A stretch of 64,000 bases of DNA, taken from Saccharopolyspora shandongensis. Lineage in GTDB: Bacteria > Actinomycetota > Actinomycetes > Mycobacteriales > Pseudonocardiaceae. The notes under the pieces were generated by a model that was not told the DNA's origin, ran no database searches, and saw only the letters and a list, made by a program, of their open reading frames with translations. Shown in pieces: positions 15,893-25,084 of this stretch. The stretch lies in assembly GCF_900106995.1 (NCBI RefSeq), contig NZ_FNOK01000042.1, positions 21,861-85,860 of the forward strand, written 5' to 3'. A program made the position numbers and the translations under genes. Numbering within the stretch: position 1 is the stretch's first letter; every line of letters begins with the position of its first letter.

Positions 15893-16594
15893 ATGGCCAG
15901 GAAGAACAGGATTCTCATCGTCGTCACGAATGTTCCGGAGTACCGGAAGGTCGGCATGCGGACCGGTTTGTGGCTCGGGGAGTTGACGCATTTCTGGGAC
16001 GTCGCCGAGCGGGCCGGTTTCGAGATGGACATCGCCAGCCCGGCGGGCGGGACGGTCCCGCTGGATCCGGAAAGCCTGTCGCACGAGGTCCTCGCCGAAC
16101 TCGGCACCGAGCAGCGCTACCGGGACCGGGAGTTCATGGATCTGCTGGCGGACACCAAGCGGATTTCCGAGGTCGGCCTCGACGACTACGACGCGATCTA
16201 CCTGACCGGCGGGCACGGCGTCATGTTCGACTTCCCGCAGAGCGCCGACCTGGAGGAACTGATGGCCCGGTTCTACGAGGCGGGCAAGGTGGTCTCCACC
16301 GTCTGCCACGGCGCGACGGGCCTGCTCAACGTCCAGCTCTCCAGCGGCGAACCGCTGATCAGGGGCAAGCGCGTCACCGGCTTCTCGTGGCCGGAAGAGG
16401 AATTGGCGAACCGCGCCGACGCCGTGCCGTACAACCTCCAGGAAGAACTCGCGAAGCTCGGCGCCGAATACCGCACCGCCGACGAACCGTTCGATGCTTA
16501 CGTCGTCGAGGACGGCCGGCTGATCACCGGCCAGAATCCGGGCAGCGCCAAAGCCGTCGGCGAGGCGGTGGTCCGGCAACTCGCCGCGGTGTGA
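15893..16594 (+). CDS. DJ-1/PfpI family (Hsp31-like) class I glutamine amidotransferase-fold protein
   Basis: A 233-aa DJ-1/PfpI protein, Hsp31-like subgroup. Conserved features: Glu30 in LWLGELTHFWD, the YLTGGHGVMFDFP loop, and the nucleophile elbow VSTVCHGATGLL with Cys138. Such proteins act as glyoxalase III, deglycase-like or chaperone proteins handling reactive carbonyls. The longer frame back to 15563 overlaps the peptide and methyltransferase genes on the other strand; ATG 15893 follows a GGGGGGA site and starts at the conserved N-terminus. Divergent from the candidate RiPP unit. Confidence 0.9.
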   Translation: MARKNRILIVVTNVPEYRKVGMRTGLWLGELTHFWDVAERAGFEMDIASPAGGTVPLDPESLSHEVLAELGTEQRYRDREFMDLLADTKRISEVGLDDYDAIYLTGGHGVMFDFPQSADLEELMARFYEAGKVVSTVCHGATGLLNVQLSSGEPLIRGKRVTGFSWPEEELANRADAVPYNLQEELAKLGAEYRTADEPFDAYVVEDGRLITGQNPGSAKAVGEAVVRQLAAV

Positions 16595-16690
16595 AGCCGA
16601 GCCGATTCGACTTCCTCTTCCTCGGTGACGCTGGTCACCGGCACTTCCGGGCCGAATATCACGATTTGACCCGTCATTCGGCTTCCGGAA

Positions 16691-18037
16691 ATGATGTGCG
16701 TCGTGCCCAGCGCTTATCTGCTGCCGATCAAAACCGCGGTGATCGTCTTCCCGCTGCTCGCCCTGCTGTTGTTCGTGCCCGCGGCGGTGGTGACCTACCG
16801 CCGGCACGGCGTCATGACCAGCTGGCGGACGCTGTCCTTCTACAGCTTCCTGTTCTACTCGCTGACCGCGTTCTTCATGACCGTCGTGCCGCTGCCCGGC
16901 CCGTCGGTGGACGTGTGCGCGAAGTACCCCAAGGTCGCGCATCCGCAGCTGGTGCCCGGCAACACCTTCGCCGACATCTGGAAGGAGGCGGAGGGGCAGG
17001 TCACCCTGAGCGCGCTGGTGATCCACAACCCGGCGGTGCTGGAAACCCTGCTGAACCTGCTCCTGCTGCTCCCGCTGGGCGTCTACCTGCGCTTCCACTT
17101 CCGGCTGAACTTCCTCGCCGCCGCGGCGATCGGCCTCGGCACCTCGCTGTTCTTCGAGTTCACCCAGCTTTCCGGCCTGTGGGGCGTCTACGAGTGCCCG
17201 TACCGGCTGTTCGATGTGGACGATCTCATCGCCAACACCGGCGGGGCCATGATCGGCTGGGCCATCGCGGGGCCGCTGACCCGCTGGCTGCCGACCCTGG
17301 ACAACATCGACGACGCGGCGCTGGCACGACGTCCGGTGCCGCTGGGCAGGCGGTTCCTGGCGCTGCTGATCGACCTGTGCGCGCTGCCGTTCGTCATGCT
17401 GTTCACGACCCTGCTCTGCGTGGTGGTCTTCGACTCGTCCAGCTGGCTGCTCGGCATGGTGCTGGCCGTGGCGCTCTGGTTCGTGCTGCTGCCCTGGTGG
17501 CTCGGCGGCACGCCGGGCAAGAAGCTGCTGCTGCTCAAGGTGGTCGGCCCGGATGGGAAGCGGCCCGAGCTGTGGCGGCTGGTGCTGCGGGCCGCGGTGC
17601 TGGCAATCCCGCTGCTGCCGATCCCGGTGATCACGGGCATGGCGGTGCTGGCGACCGCGGCGGCGTTGTTCCGCGCGGTGGGGGCCGGTCTGGACCGCTT
17701 GTCCGAGGTGCCCGGGCTGGCGCTGGACCTGATCAGCGGGGATCACGTGGTGGTACTGCTGATGGCCGCCGCGATGTTCGGGCTGGTCTGCCTGCTGCCC
17801 GTGGTGTTCTTCATCGCCCTGTGGCGCAACCCCGAGCACCACGGCCCGCACGAGCGGTTCTCCGGGGTGAGCAACGTCGCCCTGCCGCACAAGCGCGCAC
17901 GCATCCCGCAGCCCGCCTCCGACACCAGCACCGACACCGAGGTCGACACCAGCGCCGACACCAGCACCGACACCGATGCCAGCACCGATGCTGACGCCGG
18001 GGCCGACTCCGACAAGACCACGGCGAGCGAACGCTGA
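16691..18037 (+). CDS. VanZ-RDD fusion membrane protein with acidic Thr/Ser/Asp tail
   Basis: A 448-aa integral membrane protein with two known domains. Residues about 1-215 are VanZ-like (FYSFLFYSLTAFFMTVVPLP and FFEFTQLSGLWGVYECPYRLFDVDDLIANTGGAMIGW). Residues about 220-300 form an RDD-like domain (RPVPLGRRFLALLIDLCALP, WWLGGTPGKKLLLLKVV). More hydrophobic segments follow, then a low-complexity tail of repeated Asp-Thr-Ser units (17929-18010) likely outside the membrane. VanZ proteins are linked to glycopeptide tolerance and wall biology; RDD function is little known. No partner genes point to a specific job. Confidence 0.88.
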   Translation: MMCVVPSAYLLPIKTAVIVFPLLALLLFVPAAVVTYRRHGVMTSWRTLSFYSFLFYSLTAFFMTVVPLPGPSVDVCAKYPKVAHPQLVPGNTFADIWKEAEGQVTLSALVIHNPAVLETLLNLLLLLPLGVYLRFHFRLNFLAAAAIGLGTSLFFEFTQLSGLWGVYECPYRLFDVDDLIANTGGAMIGWAIAGPLTRWLPTLDNIDDAALARRPVPLGRRFLALLIDLCALPFVMLFTTLLCVVVFDSSSWLLGMVLAVALWFVLLPWWLGGTPGKKLLLLKVVGPDGKRPELWRLVLRAAVLAIPLLPIPVITGMAVLATAAALFRAVGAGLDRLSEVPGLALDLISGDHVVVLLMAAAMFGLVCLLPVVFFIALWRNPEHHGPHERFSGVSNVALPHKRARIPQPASDTSTDTEVDTSADTSTDTDASTDADAGADSDKTTASER

Positions 18038-18335
18038 CGCTCGGCGCCAGTGGCTGCCGTTGGATGAGCACGCCGATCAGCGCGATGGCCCGGTGGCGGC
18101 GGAGATCATCGCCGGGCGGCCCTCCGCGATCGAGATCACCGCGGGGCGAACAGCTCGTTCTCGGGCCGACGCCAGCGGTGATCGGCGGCCCGTCCGGCGA
18201 GGATCTCGGCGCGGGCGCCCGGGCGGCAGAAACGACGCGCGCACGACTCCGCGAGGGCTTCGGCGGGCGGTTTGGTGCCGCCGCGATGGCGGGTAGGCGG
18301 AGGTCGGAACGCACGTGTTGTGGGGAGGGATCGGC
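18038..18335. other. Intergenic region before hsp20, no gene seen
   Basis: About 300 bp between the VanZ-RDD gene and the small heat-shock gene. No conserved ORF, repeat or recognised heat-shock operator (HAIR, CIRCE) was found by eye. Confidence 0.5.
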
Positions 18336-18806
18336 ATGGCTGAGCGGATGCCCGTCCGGCGTGGCGAACGCCGGGAGTGGGGCGGGGCGCCGGATGCGTG
18401 GCAGGAGCCGTTCCGCGAGCTGGAGGAGCTGTGGGATCGCATGGGGCAGCTCTTCGACCCCGGGTGGGCCATGACGCGGACCGGCGTCGCGTGGCAGCCG
18501 ATGGTCGACGTGGAGGAGACCGAGAACGCCTTCCTGTTCGACGTGGACCTGCCCGGCGTGGCGCGGGACGACATCACCGTCGAGGTCCGCGGCCAGGAGT
18601 TGTGGATCACGGGCGAATTGAAGGAGAAGGAGCGCACCGGGGTGCTGCGGCGCAAGATGCGGCGCACCGGGAGCTTCTCGTTCCGAGGCAGCCTGCCCGG
18701 CGAGGTCGACGCGGACGAGATCGAGGCCAACCTCATGGACGGCGTGCTCTCGGTGAAGGTGCCCAAGAGCCAGCAGAGCACTTCGCGCCGCATCGAGATC
18801 AAGTGA
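18336..18806 (+). CDS. Hsp20/alpha-crystallin small heat shock protein
   Basis: A 156-aa cytoplasmic holdase chaperone. The alpha-crystallin domain covers about residues 50-150: WQPMVDVEETENAFLFDVDLPGV, ITVEVRGQELWITGELKEKE, RTGSFSFRGSLPGEVDADEIEA and the conserved NLMDGVLSVKVPKS (A/N-x-x-x-G-V-L motif). ATG 18336 has a GGGGAGGGA site; GTG 18315 in frame is less likely. Small Hsps bind unfolding proteins without ATP under heat or oxidative stress. Confidence 0.94.
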   Translation: MAERMPVRRGERREWGGAPDAWQEPFRELEELWDRMGQLFDPGWAMTRTGVAWQPMVDVEETENAFLFDVDLPGVARDDITVEVRGQELWITGELKEKERTGVLRRKMRRTGSFSFRGSLPGEVDADEIEANLMDGVLSVKVPKSQQSTSRRIEIK

Positions 18807-18879
18807 GGAAGCGTCTACATTGGACTGACTACTCGTGCTGGCTTCACGAGGAAGCAGCAGTCCTGTGTGGACAGCGGAG

Positions 18880-20199
18880 TCATGCCTCCATGCGTTGCGG
18901 GTCGGCCTGCGCGGACGTGGCGGGAGGCGTCGACCGGCGGGGCATCAGCAGCAGCGCGATCAGCGAGATGACCGCGCAGAGCACGACGTACCAGCTGATC
19001 CCGGTGCTGGAGCCGGTGGATTGCAGGATGGCCGCGGCGATCAGCGGCGCGGGGCCGCCGGCGATGACCGAGGCGAGCTGGTAGCCGAGACCGGCGCCGC
19101 TGTAGCGGATGTTGGTGCCGAAGCTCTCCGCGATCAGCGCCGCCTGCGGGCCGTACATCACGTCGTGCACGATCAGCGACACGACGATGGCCAGCAGCAC
19201 CAGGCCCGAGGAGCGCGTGTCCAGCAGCGCGAAGTACGGGAAGGCGTACAGGCCGGTGCAGACGATGCCGATGCCGTAGACGAGCCGACGGCCGAAGAGG
19301 TCCGACAGGTGGCCGAAAAGCGGAACGCTGATCAGGCCGACCGCGGCGGCGACCAGCGTGGCGTTGAGCAGCTCGCCGCGCGGCATCTCCAGGTGCTTCG
19401 TGCCGTAGGTCAGCACGAACGTGATGAACAGGTAGAACGGCGCCTGCTCGGCCAGCCGCACGAACGCGGAGGTGAGGATCTCCCTCGGGTGGTTGCGGAT
19501 CGCGGCCCACACCGGCTGCCGCTCGACCGCCTGCTGCCGCTTCACCGCGGCGAAGTCGGGGCTCTCCATCACCCGCATCCGCACCCACAGGCCGATCGCG
19601 ATCAGGACGACGCTGAGCAGGAACGGCACCCGCCAGCCCCAGGTCTCGAACGCGTCGCCGCTCGCCGCGCTGGCCGCTCCCACCGCGGCGGTGGACAGCA
19701 GCAGGCCGAGCGGCACGCCGAGGTGCGGCAGGCTCGCCATCAGGCCGCGGCGGGACGCGGAGCCCCATTCCATGGCCATCAGCACCGAACCGCCCCACTC
19801 GCCGCCGACGCCGATGCCCTGGCCGATGCGCAGCACGACCAGCAGCACGGGTGCGGCGAAGCCGAGCGTGGCGTACCCGGGAAGCACGCCGATGAGCACC
19901 GTTGCGATGCCCATGAGCAGCAGCGTGGTGACCAGGGTGGCCTTGCGGCCGATCCGGTCGCCGTAGTGCCCGAAGATCGCGGCGCCGACCGGGCGCGCGG
20001 CGAAGCCCACGAACAAGGTGCTGAACGATTCGAGCACGCCGGCGCTCGGAGAGCTGCCCGGGAAGAAGATCTTGGGGAAGACCAGGGCGGCCACGGTCCC
20101 GTAGAGGAAGAAGTCGTACCACTCGATCGTCGTGCCGACCGTGCTGGCGATGACGGCGCGGCGGCGGTGCGTCCGATGGGAATCGGTGCCGTTCGACAT
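18880..20199 (-). CDS. MHS-family MFS transporter
   Basis: A 439-aa 12-helix MFS symporter, the second MHS member in the window. TTIEWYDFFLYGTVAALVFPKIFFP, FAARPVGAAIFGHYGDRIGRKATL and LRIGQGIGVGGEWGGSVLMAMEW are family hallmarks. Likely imports a carboxylate or similar solute with protons; substrate unknown. ATG 20199 has a GGAGG site; the longer reading to 20253 is less likely. It lies just downstream of the PEPCK gene on the same strand (160-bp gap), so a link to organic-acid use is possible but not shown. Confidence 0.92.
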   Translation of the reverse strand: MSNGTDSHRTHRRRAVIASTVGTTIEWYDFFLYGTVAALVFPKIFFPGSSPSAGVLESFSTLFVGFAARPVGAAIFGHYGDRIGRKATLVTTLLLMGIATVLIGVLPGYATLGFAAPVLLVVLRIGQGIGVGGEWGGSVLMAMEWGSASRRGLMASLPHLGVPLGLLLSTAAVGAASAASGDAFETWGWRVPFLLSVVLIAIGLWVRMRVMESPDFAAVKRQQAVERQPVWAAIRNHPREILTSAFVRLAEQAPFYLFITFVLTYGTKHLEMPRGELLNATLVAAAVGLISVPLFGHLSDLFGRRLVYGIGIVCTGLYAFPYFALLDTRSSGLVLLAIVVSLIVHDVMYGPQAALIAESFGTNIRYSGAGLGYQLASVIAGGPAPLIAAAILQSTGSSTGISWYVVLCAVISLIALLLMPRRSTPPATSAQADPQRMEA

Positions 20200-20359
20200 G
20201 GCGAGCCTCCATTGGCCGAGCCACTCAACCAACTTTGGATCGAAAGCCTGCAATCCCGTACCCGGGCTGTCAAGTATGCCGAAGACCCGTATCCGACTCG
20301 TTGCGATCGGGACACCGCCGCCGCGCCGGCGACTATGTCCTCAGTGGATGGTTGAGGCG

Positions 20360-22192
20360 TCAGCTCCCGGCCAGGCGTTCGCGGAGCTCGGCCAGCTGCT
20401 CACGGAGGGTGCCGGGGAGCTTGTCGCCGATGGTGCCGAACCACTCTTCGATCAGCGGGAGTTCGGCCCGCCACTCCGCCTCGTCGACCGCGAGCGCCGC
20501 GGCCACGTCGGCCGGGTCGGTGGAGAGGCCGGCCAGGTCGAGATCGGTCGCCGCGGGAACCAGGCCGATCGGGGTCTCCGCGCCGTTCGCGGTGCCCTCG
20601 ACGCGGCCGACGATCCACGCCAGGACGCGCGAGTTCTCCCGGAACCCCGGCCACAGGAAGCGGCGGTCCTCGCCGCGGCGGAACCAGTTGACGTGGAAGA
20701 TCCGGGGCAACTTCGCCGGTTCGGCCTTTGCGCCGGTGTTCAGCCAGTGCCCGAAGTAGTCGCCGGCGTGGTAGCCCATGAACGGCAGCATCGCCATCGG
20801 GTCGCGGCGGACGACGCCGACCTTGCCGGTGGCGGCCGCTGTGGTCTCGGAGGACAGCGTGGCGCCCATGAACACGCCGTGCGCCCAGTCGCGCGACTCG
20901 GTGACCAGCGGAATCGTGGTGGCCCGGCGGCCGCCGAAGAGGATCGCCGAGATCGGCACACCGTCGGGGTCGTCCCACTCCGGGGCGACGATCGGGCACT
21001 GCTCGATGGGTGTGCAGAACCGGGAGTTGGGGTGGGCGGCCGGCTCGCCGCTGTCCGGCGTCCAGTCGCGGCGCCGCCAGTCGGTCAGGTGCGCCGGCGG
21101 CCGCTCGGTCATGCCCTCCCACCAGACGTCGCCGTCGTCGGTGAGCGCGACGTTGGTGAATATGGTGTTGCCCTGCTCGATGGTCTTCATGGCGACCGGG
21201 TTGGTGTGGTAGCCGGTGCCCGGGGCGACGCCGAAGAACCCGAACTCGGGGTTGACCGCGCGGAGCCGGCCGTCGTCGTCGAAGCGCATCCAGGCGATGT
21301 CGTCGCCGAGCGTTTCGGCCGTCCAGCCGGGCACGGTGGGTTGCAGCATCGCCAGGTTCGTCTTGCCGCACGCGCTGGGGAACGCCGCGGCGATGTAGTG
21401 GACGGTGCCGTGCGGCGAGGTCAGCTTGAGGATGAGCATGTGCTCAGCCAGCCAGCCCTCGTCGCGGGCCATCGCCGAGGCGATGCGCAGCGAGTAGCAC
21501 TTCTTGCCCAGCAGCGAGTTCCCGCCGTAGCCGGAGCCGTAGCTCCAGATCATCCGCTCCTCGGGGAAGTGGCTGATGTACTTCGTCGGGTTGCAGGGCC
21601 ACGGCACGTCGGCCCGGCCCTGGTCCAGCGGCGCCCCGACGGAGTGCAGGGCCTTGACGAACTCGCGTTCGCCGCCGTCGCGGCCGATGAACTTCTCCAC
21701 CGCCCCGGAGCCCATCCGGGTCATCACGCGCATCGAGAGCACCACGTAGGCGGAGTCGGTGATCTCCACGCCCAGCTTGGGGTTCTCGGCGTCCAGCGGG
21801 CCCATGCAGAACGGGATCACGTACATCGTGCGACCGCGCATGCAGCCCTGGTAGAGCTCCGTCATGGTCGCCTTCATCGCCGCCGGGTCCATCCAGTTGT
21901 TGGTGGGCCCGGCGTCCTCCTCGCGCCGGGAGCAGATGAAGGTGCGGTCCTCCACGCGCGCGACGTCGCCGGGGTCGGAGGCCGCCCAGAACGAGTTCGG
22001 CTTCGCCGCCAGCCGCACGAGCGTGCCCGCCGCGACGAGCTCGGTGGTCAGCCGGCGCCACTCCGCGTCGCTGCCGTCGCACCACACCACCTGCTGCGGG
22101 GTCGTCAGTTCGGCCACTTCCCGCACCCACGCCACGAGGGCCCGGTGGGTGGTCGGTGCCTGGTCCAGGCCAGGGATCGCGGTGGTGGTCAT
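20360..22192 (-). CDS. pckG: Phosphoenolpyruvate carboxykinase (GTP)
   Basis: A 610-aa GTP-dependent PEPCK, the normal length; converts oxaloacetate and GTP to PEP, CO2 and GDP, the first committed step of gluconeogenesis. Hallmarks: CSRREEDAGPTNNWMDP, SGYGGNSLLGKKCYSLRIAS, the kinase-1a/P-loop FPSACGKTNLAML, FGGRRATTIPLV and FHVNWFRRGEDRRFLWPGFGEN-like segment (here FRENSRVLAW). The start follows AAGGAGAAA. Cytoplasmic. Upstream is a 548-bp region that may hold its promoter. Confidence 0.97.
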   Translation of the reverse strand: MTTTAIPGLDQAPTTHRALVAWVREVAELTTPQQVVWCDGSDAEWRRLTTELVAAGTLVRLAAKPNSFWAASDPGDVARVEDRTFICSRREEDAGPTNNWMDPAAMKATMTELYQGCMRGRTMYVIPFCMGPLDAENPKLGVEITDSAYVVLSMRVMTRMGSGAVEKFIGRDGGEREFVKALHSVGAPLDQGRADVPWPCNPTKYISHFPEERMIWSYGSGYGGNSLLGKKCYSLRIASAMARDEGWLAEHMLILKLTSPHGTVHYIAAAFPSACGKTNLAMLQPTVPGWTAETLGDDIAWMRFDDDGRLRAVNPEFGFFGVAPGTGYHTNPVAMKTIEQGNTIFTNVALTDDGDVWWEGMTERPPAHLTDWRRRDWTPDSGEPAAHPNSRFCTPIEQCPIVAPEWDDPDGVPISAILFGGRRATTIPLVTESRDWAHGVFMGATLSSETTAAATGKVGVVRRDPMAMLPFMGYHAGDYFGHWLNTGAKAEPAKLPRIFHVNWFRRGEDRRFLWPGFRENSRVLAWIVGRVEGTANGAETPIGLVPAATDLDLAGLSTDPADVAAALAVDEAEWRAELPLIEEWFGTIGDKLPGTLREQLAELRERLAGS

Positions 22193-22740
22193 GATGTTTC
22201 TCCTTGCGGCGGCGCGATTGTGCACTGTGGACGATGGCGCCGGTCGTCGGTGCCCAGGTCGTCCAGCGGTCGGCGCCACCGGTTCCGGGCCCTCGCGGTC
22301 ATGGTCCCCACAGCTCGTCGAAGCTCCGCGGAACGGCGCTTTCATCATCTGCGCGCGCGGCGAACATCGCAAATGCGCCGGTCGCACCCGCGTTCGCCTC
22401 GCCCGCCGCACCCGTCACGGTCGTGCTGCTGATCGTTTCCCCTTGCACCGCAATGCGTTTCCACGACTCGGATCGACTTACGAAAGCCGCTGCGGCAGAG
22501 CTATCCTGCACCTGCAATGGGATCCACGCGACGGGGAGGTGTCGGGTGGCCCAGGCAGGCTGGTGCATGCCGGTTGCGCGAGGCAACCGGTGTCGAAGCC
22601 CCTGTGGCATTTCCCGCCCGCCCGTTCGTCCGGCGCGCCTCCGCGCCCACCGGGAACTTCTCGACGGCGGTCGGTCCTGCGCTGGAGATCCGCCGAACCG
22701 GGTGCGCGGACATCGCTTCGGGGGCTAGGAGGTGAATGCG
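22193..22740. other. Divergent region between pckG and the PQQ module
   Basis: Contains the promoters of pckG (minus) and the cupredoxin-like gene (plus). A minus-strand ORF (22299 to about 22510 from an internal GTG, ending SAVPRSFDELWGP) is possible but has no recognisable domain or good ribosome site and is not called as a gene. Confidence 0.4.
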
Positions 22741-23205
22741 ATGGCGACCACCACGAGGGAGCTGTCGGCACTGGTGAGCGAACTCGGGCTGGACAAGCAG
22801 AACGGGGCGTCCCTGGGACGGCTGGTCGCCCACGGCGGCCTCGGGCACGCCGAGGAGGACGCCGACGGCCGGATGCACGCGCGGGTCCGGATCCCGGTCG
22901 ACGAACTGATCTGGGATCCGTCGATCCTCGTCCTGCCGCACGGCGGTGACCTCGAACTGGAGCTCGTCAACGACGACCAGAACACGCACTGCGCGCTGCT
23001 GCCGAGCAACGGCGACCGGCAGTTCATCTGGTTGCCGGTCCAGTCGCGCGGCACGGCGAGCCTCAACCTCGACGGCCCGGGCTACTACTGGTACACGTCC
23101 CCCATCGGCAACGACGAGGGCCGCGGCCTGGTCGGCGTGATCGCCGTCCTCGGCGACGTCCCGGAGCACGCCCGCCTCGACCGCCCGGCCCAGCCGCGAC
23201 CCTAG
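22741..23205 (+). CDS. Cupredoxin-like PQQ-associated protein (MSMEG_3727 type)
   Basis: A 154-aa protein resembling the mycobacterial MSMEG_3727 family found next to PQQ-dependent dehydrogenases. The C-terminal half is a cupredoxin-like beta sandwich (RIPVDELIWDPSILVLPHGG, LELELVNDDQNTHCALLP, GTASLNLDGPGYYWYTSPIGND, GLVGVIAVLGD). A His-Cys pair (THC) is present, but a full blue-copper ligand set is not clear. No signal peptide is seen. It may be the electron acceptor or partner of the dehydrogenase downstream (inference). An AGGAGG site sits 8 bp before ATG 22741. Confidence 0.75.
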   Translation: MATTTRELSALVSELGLDKQNGASLGRLVAHGGLGHAEEDADGRMHARVRIPVDELIWDPSILVLPHGGDLELELVNDDQNTHCALLPSNGDRQFIWLPVQSRGTASLNLDGPGYYWYTSPIGNDEGRGLVGVIAVLGDVPEHARLDRPAQPRP

Positions 23206-23218
23206 CGCTTCGTTTGAA

Positions 23219-23350
23219 AAGCGGCGGTAGCCGCTTGCGGTGTGGGGCTTGGCTTGCGCCGCGGGTTCGCGGTGCCCACCCCTCAGGGGTTCTCCGAGCG
23301 AGGCCACAGCGAGAAGGCGCTTGAGGTTCCGCCACCCGCACCGCCACGCG
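23219..23350. repeat. Dispersed hairpin-headed intergenic repeat, copy C
   Basis: Same orientation and layout as copy A at 3954-4145. Begins with hairpin AAGCGGC-GGTA-GCCGCTT (23219-23236) 13 bases after the preceding stop. Its first 27 bases recur as an exact inverted copy at 25085-25111, beyond the dehydrogenase gene. Confidence 0.8.
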
Positions 23351-23387
23351 AACCACTCTCGAAACACGATCCAGGAAGGAGCGGGTG

Positions 23388-25073
23388 ATGGCGGAATACG
23401 TGCAGGCAGGGCATGCCGTGAGCCAGGCGTCGCTGAGCGGCCTGGCCGGGACTGCGCCGCCGGTGGTCCAGAACGTCACGTACGAACGCATTCTCGAGGC
23501 CCGCTCGGAGCCGCAGAACTGGCTCACCTACTACGGCGCCTACGACGGCCAGCGGTACAGCCCGCTGGACCAGATCAACGCGGAGAACGTCCGGCGCCTC
23601 GTCCCGGCCTGGGTGTTCCAGTCCGGCTCGGCCGGGATGCACGCGGGTGCGTCGACCTATTCCTTCGAGGCCGCTCCGGTCGTCGTGGACGGCGTCATGT
23701 TCGTCTCCGGCTGGGACGGCTGGGCCTGGGCGCTGGACGCCCGGACGGGGCGGGAGGTGTGGCGGTACAAGCACGAGGTCCCGTACGACACGTCGCTGTG
23801 CTGCGGCAACGTGAACCGCGGGGTCGCGGTGGCGAAGGGGAAGGTCTTCTTCGTGACCCCGAACGCCCACCTGCTCGCGCTCGACGCCACCAACGGCAGG
23901 TGCGTCTGGGACGCGATCTACGGCGACGTGCGGGCGGGGGAGAGCGCGACGCTCGCTCCGCTGGTGGTGAAGGACCTGGTCATCGTCGGCAGCTCCGGCG
24001 GCGAGTTCGGCGTGCGCGGCCACATCGACGCCTTCGACCTGGAGACCGGGCGGCACGTCTGGCGGACCTACACGGTGCCGAAGCCGGGCGAGCCGGGCTC
24101 CGAGACCTGGCCGGACGGCCCGGCGTGGACGCGCGGCGGCGGGAACTGCTGGGTCACCGGCACCTACGACCCGGAGCTGAACCTCATGTACTGGGGGACC
24201 GGCAACCCGGCACCGGACTTCGACGGTGCCGTCCGGGAGGGCGACAACCTCTACACCGACAGCGTCATCGCGGTGAACCCGGACAACGGCGAGATCCGCT
24301 GGCACTACCAGTACAACCCGCACGACCTGTGGGACTACGACAGCACGATGGAGCACATCCTGTTCGAGCTGGACGGCCGGAAGCTGCTGGCCCACTTCGA
24401 CAAGAACGGGTACTTCTTCGTCCTCGACCGCACGAACGGCGAACTGGTCCGGGTGGCGCCGTTCGTGGACCGGATCACCTGGGGCGAGATCGACCCCAGC
24501 GGCAAGGTGACCCCGAAGGTGTACCCGGACGAGGAGGGAGTGGAGGTCCGCTTCTGGCCGGGACCGGCCGGCGGCAAGGAATGGACGCACGCGGCCTACA
24601 GCCCGCGGACGGAGTTGTTCTACGTGCCGGTGCAGGACGTCGGAGCCCTGGTCACGCGGCGGCGCAGGGAGTTCAAGGAGAGCATCCCCTACTGGGGCGC
24701 GAGCGTCACGGTGGATTCCGGTGACATGGCGGGCTCGGTGTCGGCCTTCGACCCGGCCACCGGCCGGGAGGCGTGGCGCTGGCGCAACGACGTGCCGATG
24801 TGCGCGTCCGTGCTGGCCACCGGCGGCGACGTGGTGTTCGCCGGGGAACCGACCGGGGAGTTCGACGCGTTCGACGCGCGCAGCGGCGAGCTGCTGTGGC
24901 AGTTCCAGACGGGCAGCGGCCACCACAGCAACCCGACGACCTACAGCGTCGACGGCAGGCAGTTCGTCGCGGTGCCGGTCGGCTGGGGCGCCTGGGTCGA
25001 GGGATTCCTGCCGGGGATGCTGGGAGCTCCGCATGGCGACGCCCTCTTCGCCTTCGCGCTGCCGCAGGACTAA
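23388..25073 (+). CDS. PQQ-dependent alcohol dehydrogenase with lanthanide-type DYD motif
   Basis: A 561-aa eight-bladed propeller quinoprotein of the methanol/ethanol dehydrogenase family. Visible active-site features: vicinal Cys138-Cys139 (SLCCGNVNRG), metal ligands Glu206 (GGEFGVRGH), Asn273 (WGTGNPAPDF) and Asp316, plus Asp318 in WDYD, the extra acidic residue typical of lanthanide-dependent XoxF/ExaF-type enzymes. W-motif repeats (LDARTGREVWRYK, LETGRHVWRTY, PATGREAWRWRN, ARSGELLWQFQ) fit the fold. Unusually, no signal peptide precedes the domain, though these enzymes normally work outside the membrane. The ATG has a GGAAGGAG site; GTG one codon upstream is possible. Flanked by an exact 27-bp inverted repeat. 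Confidence 0.92.
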   Translation: MAEYVQAGHAVSQASLSGLAGTAPPVVQNVTYERILEARSEPQNWLTYYGAYDGQRYSPLDQINAENVRRLVPAWVFQSGSAGMHAGASTYSFEAAPVVVDGVMFVSGWDGWAWALDARTGREVWRYKHEVPYDTSLCCGNVNRGVAVAKGKVFFVTPNAHLLALDATNGRCVWDAIYGDVRAGESATLAPLVVKDLVIVGSSGGEFGVRGHIDAFDLETGRHVWRTYTVPKPGEPGSETWPDGPAWTRGGGNCWVTGTYDPELNLMYWGTGNPAPDFDGAVREGDNLYTDSVIAVNPDNGEIRWHYQYNPHDLWDYDSTMEHILFELDGRKLLAHFDKNGYFFVLDRTNGELVRVAPFVDRITWGEIDPSGKVTPKVYPDEEGVEVRFWPGPAGGKEWTHAAYSPRTELFYVPVQDVGALVTRRRREFKESIPYWGASVTVDSGDMAGSVSAFDPATGREAWRWRNDVPMCASVLATGGDVVFAGEPTGEFDAFDARSGELLWQFQTGSGHHSNPTTYSVDGRQFVAVPVGWGAWVEGFLPGMLGAPHGDALFAFALPQD

Positions 25074-25084
25074 AGAGAGCGTTT

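Noticed and set aside
15728..17890. 720-aa open frame on the minus strand
   Set aside because: Covers the DJ-1 and VanZ-RDD genes in antisense; composition is His/Arg/Gln-rich shadow typical of high-GC DNA and has no domain.
17929..18010. Tandem-looking repeat, possible CRISPR or VNTR
   Set aside because: It is in-frame low-complexity coding for the Asp/Thr/Ser tail; unit length varies and there are no spacers.
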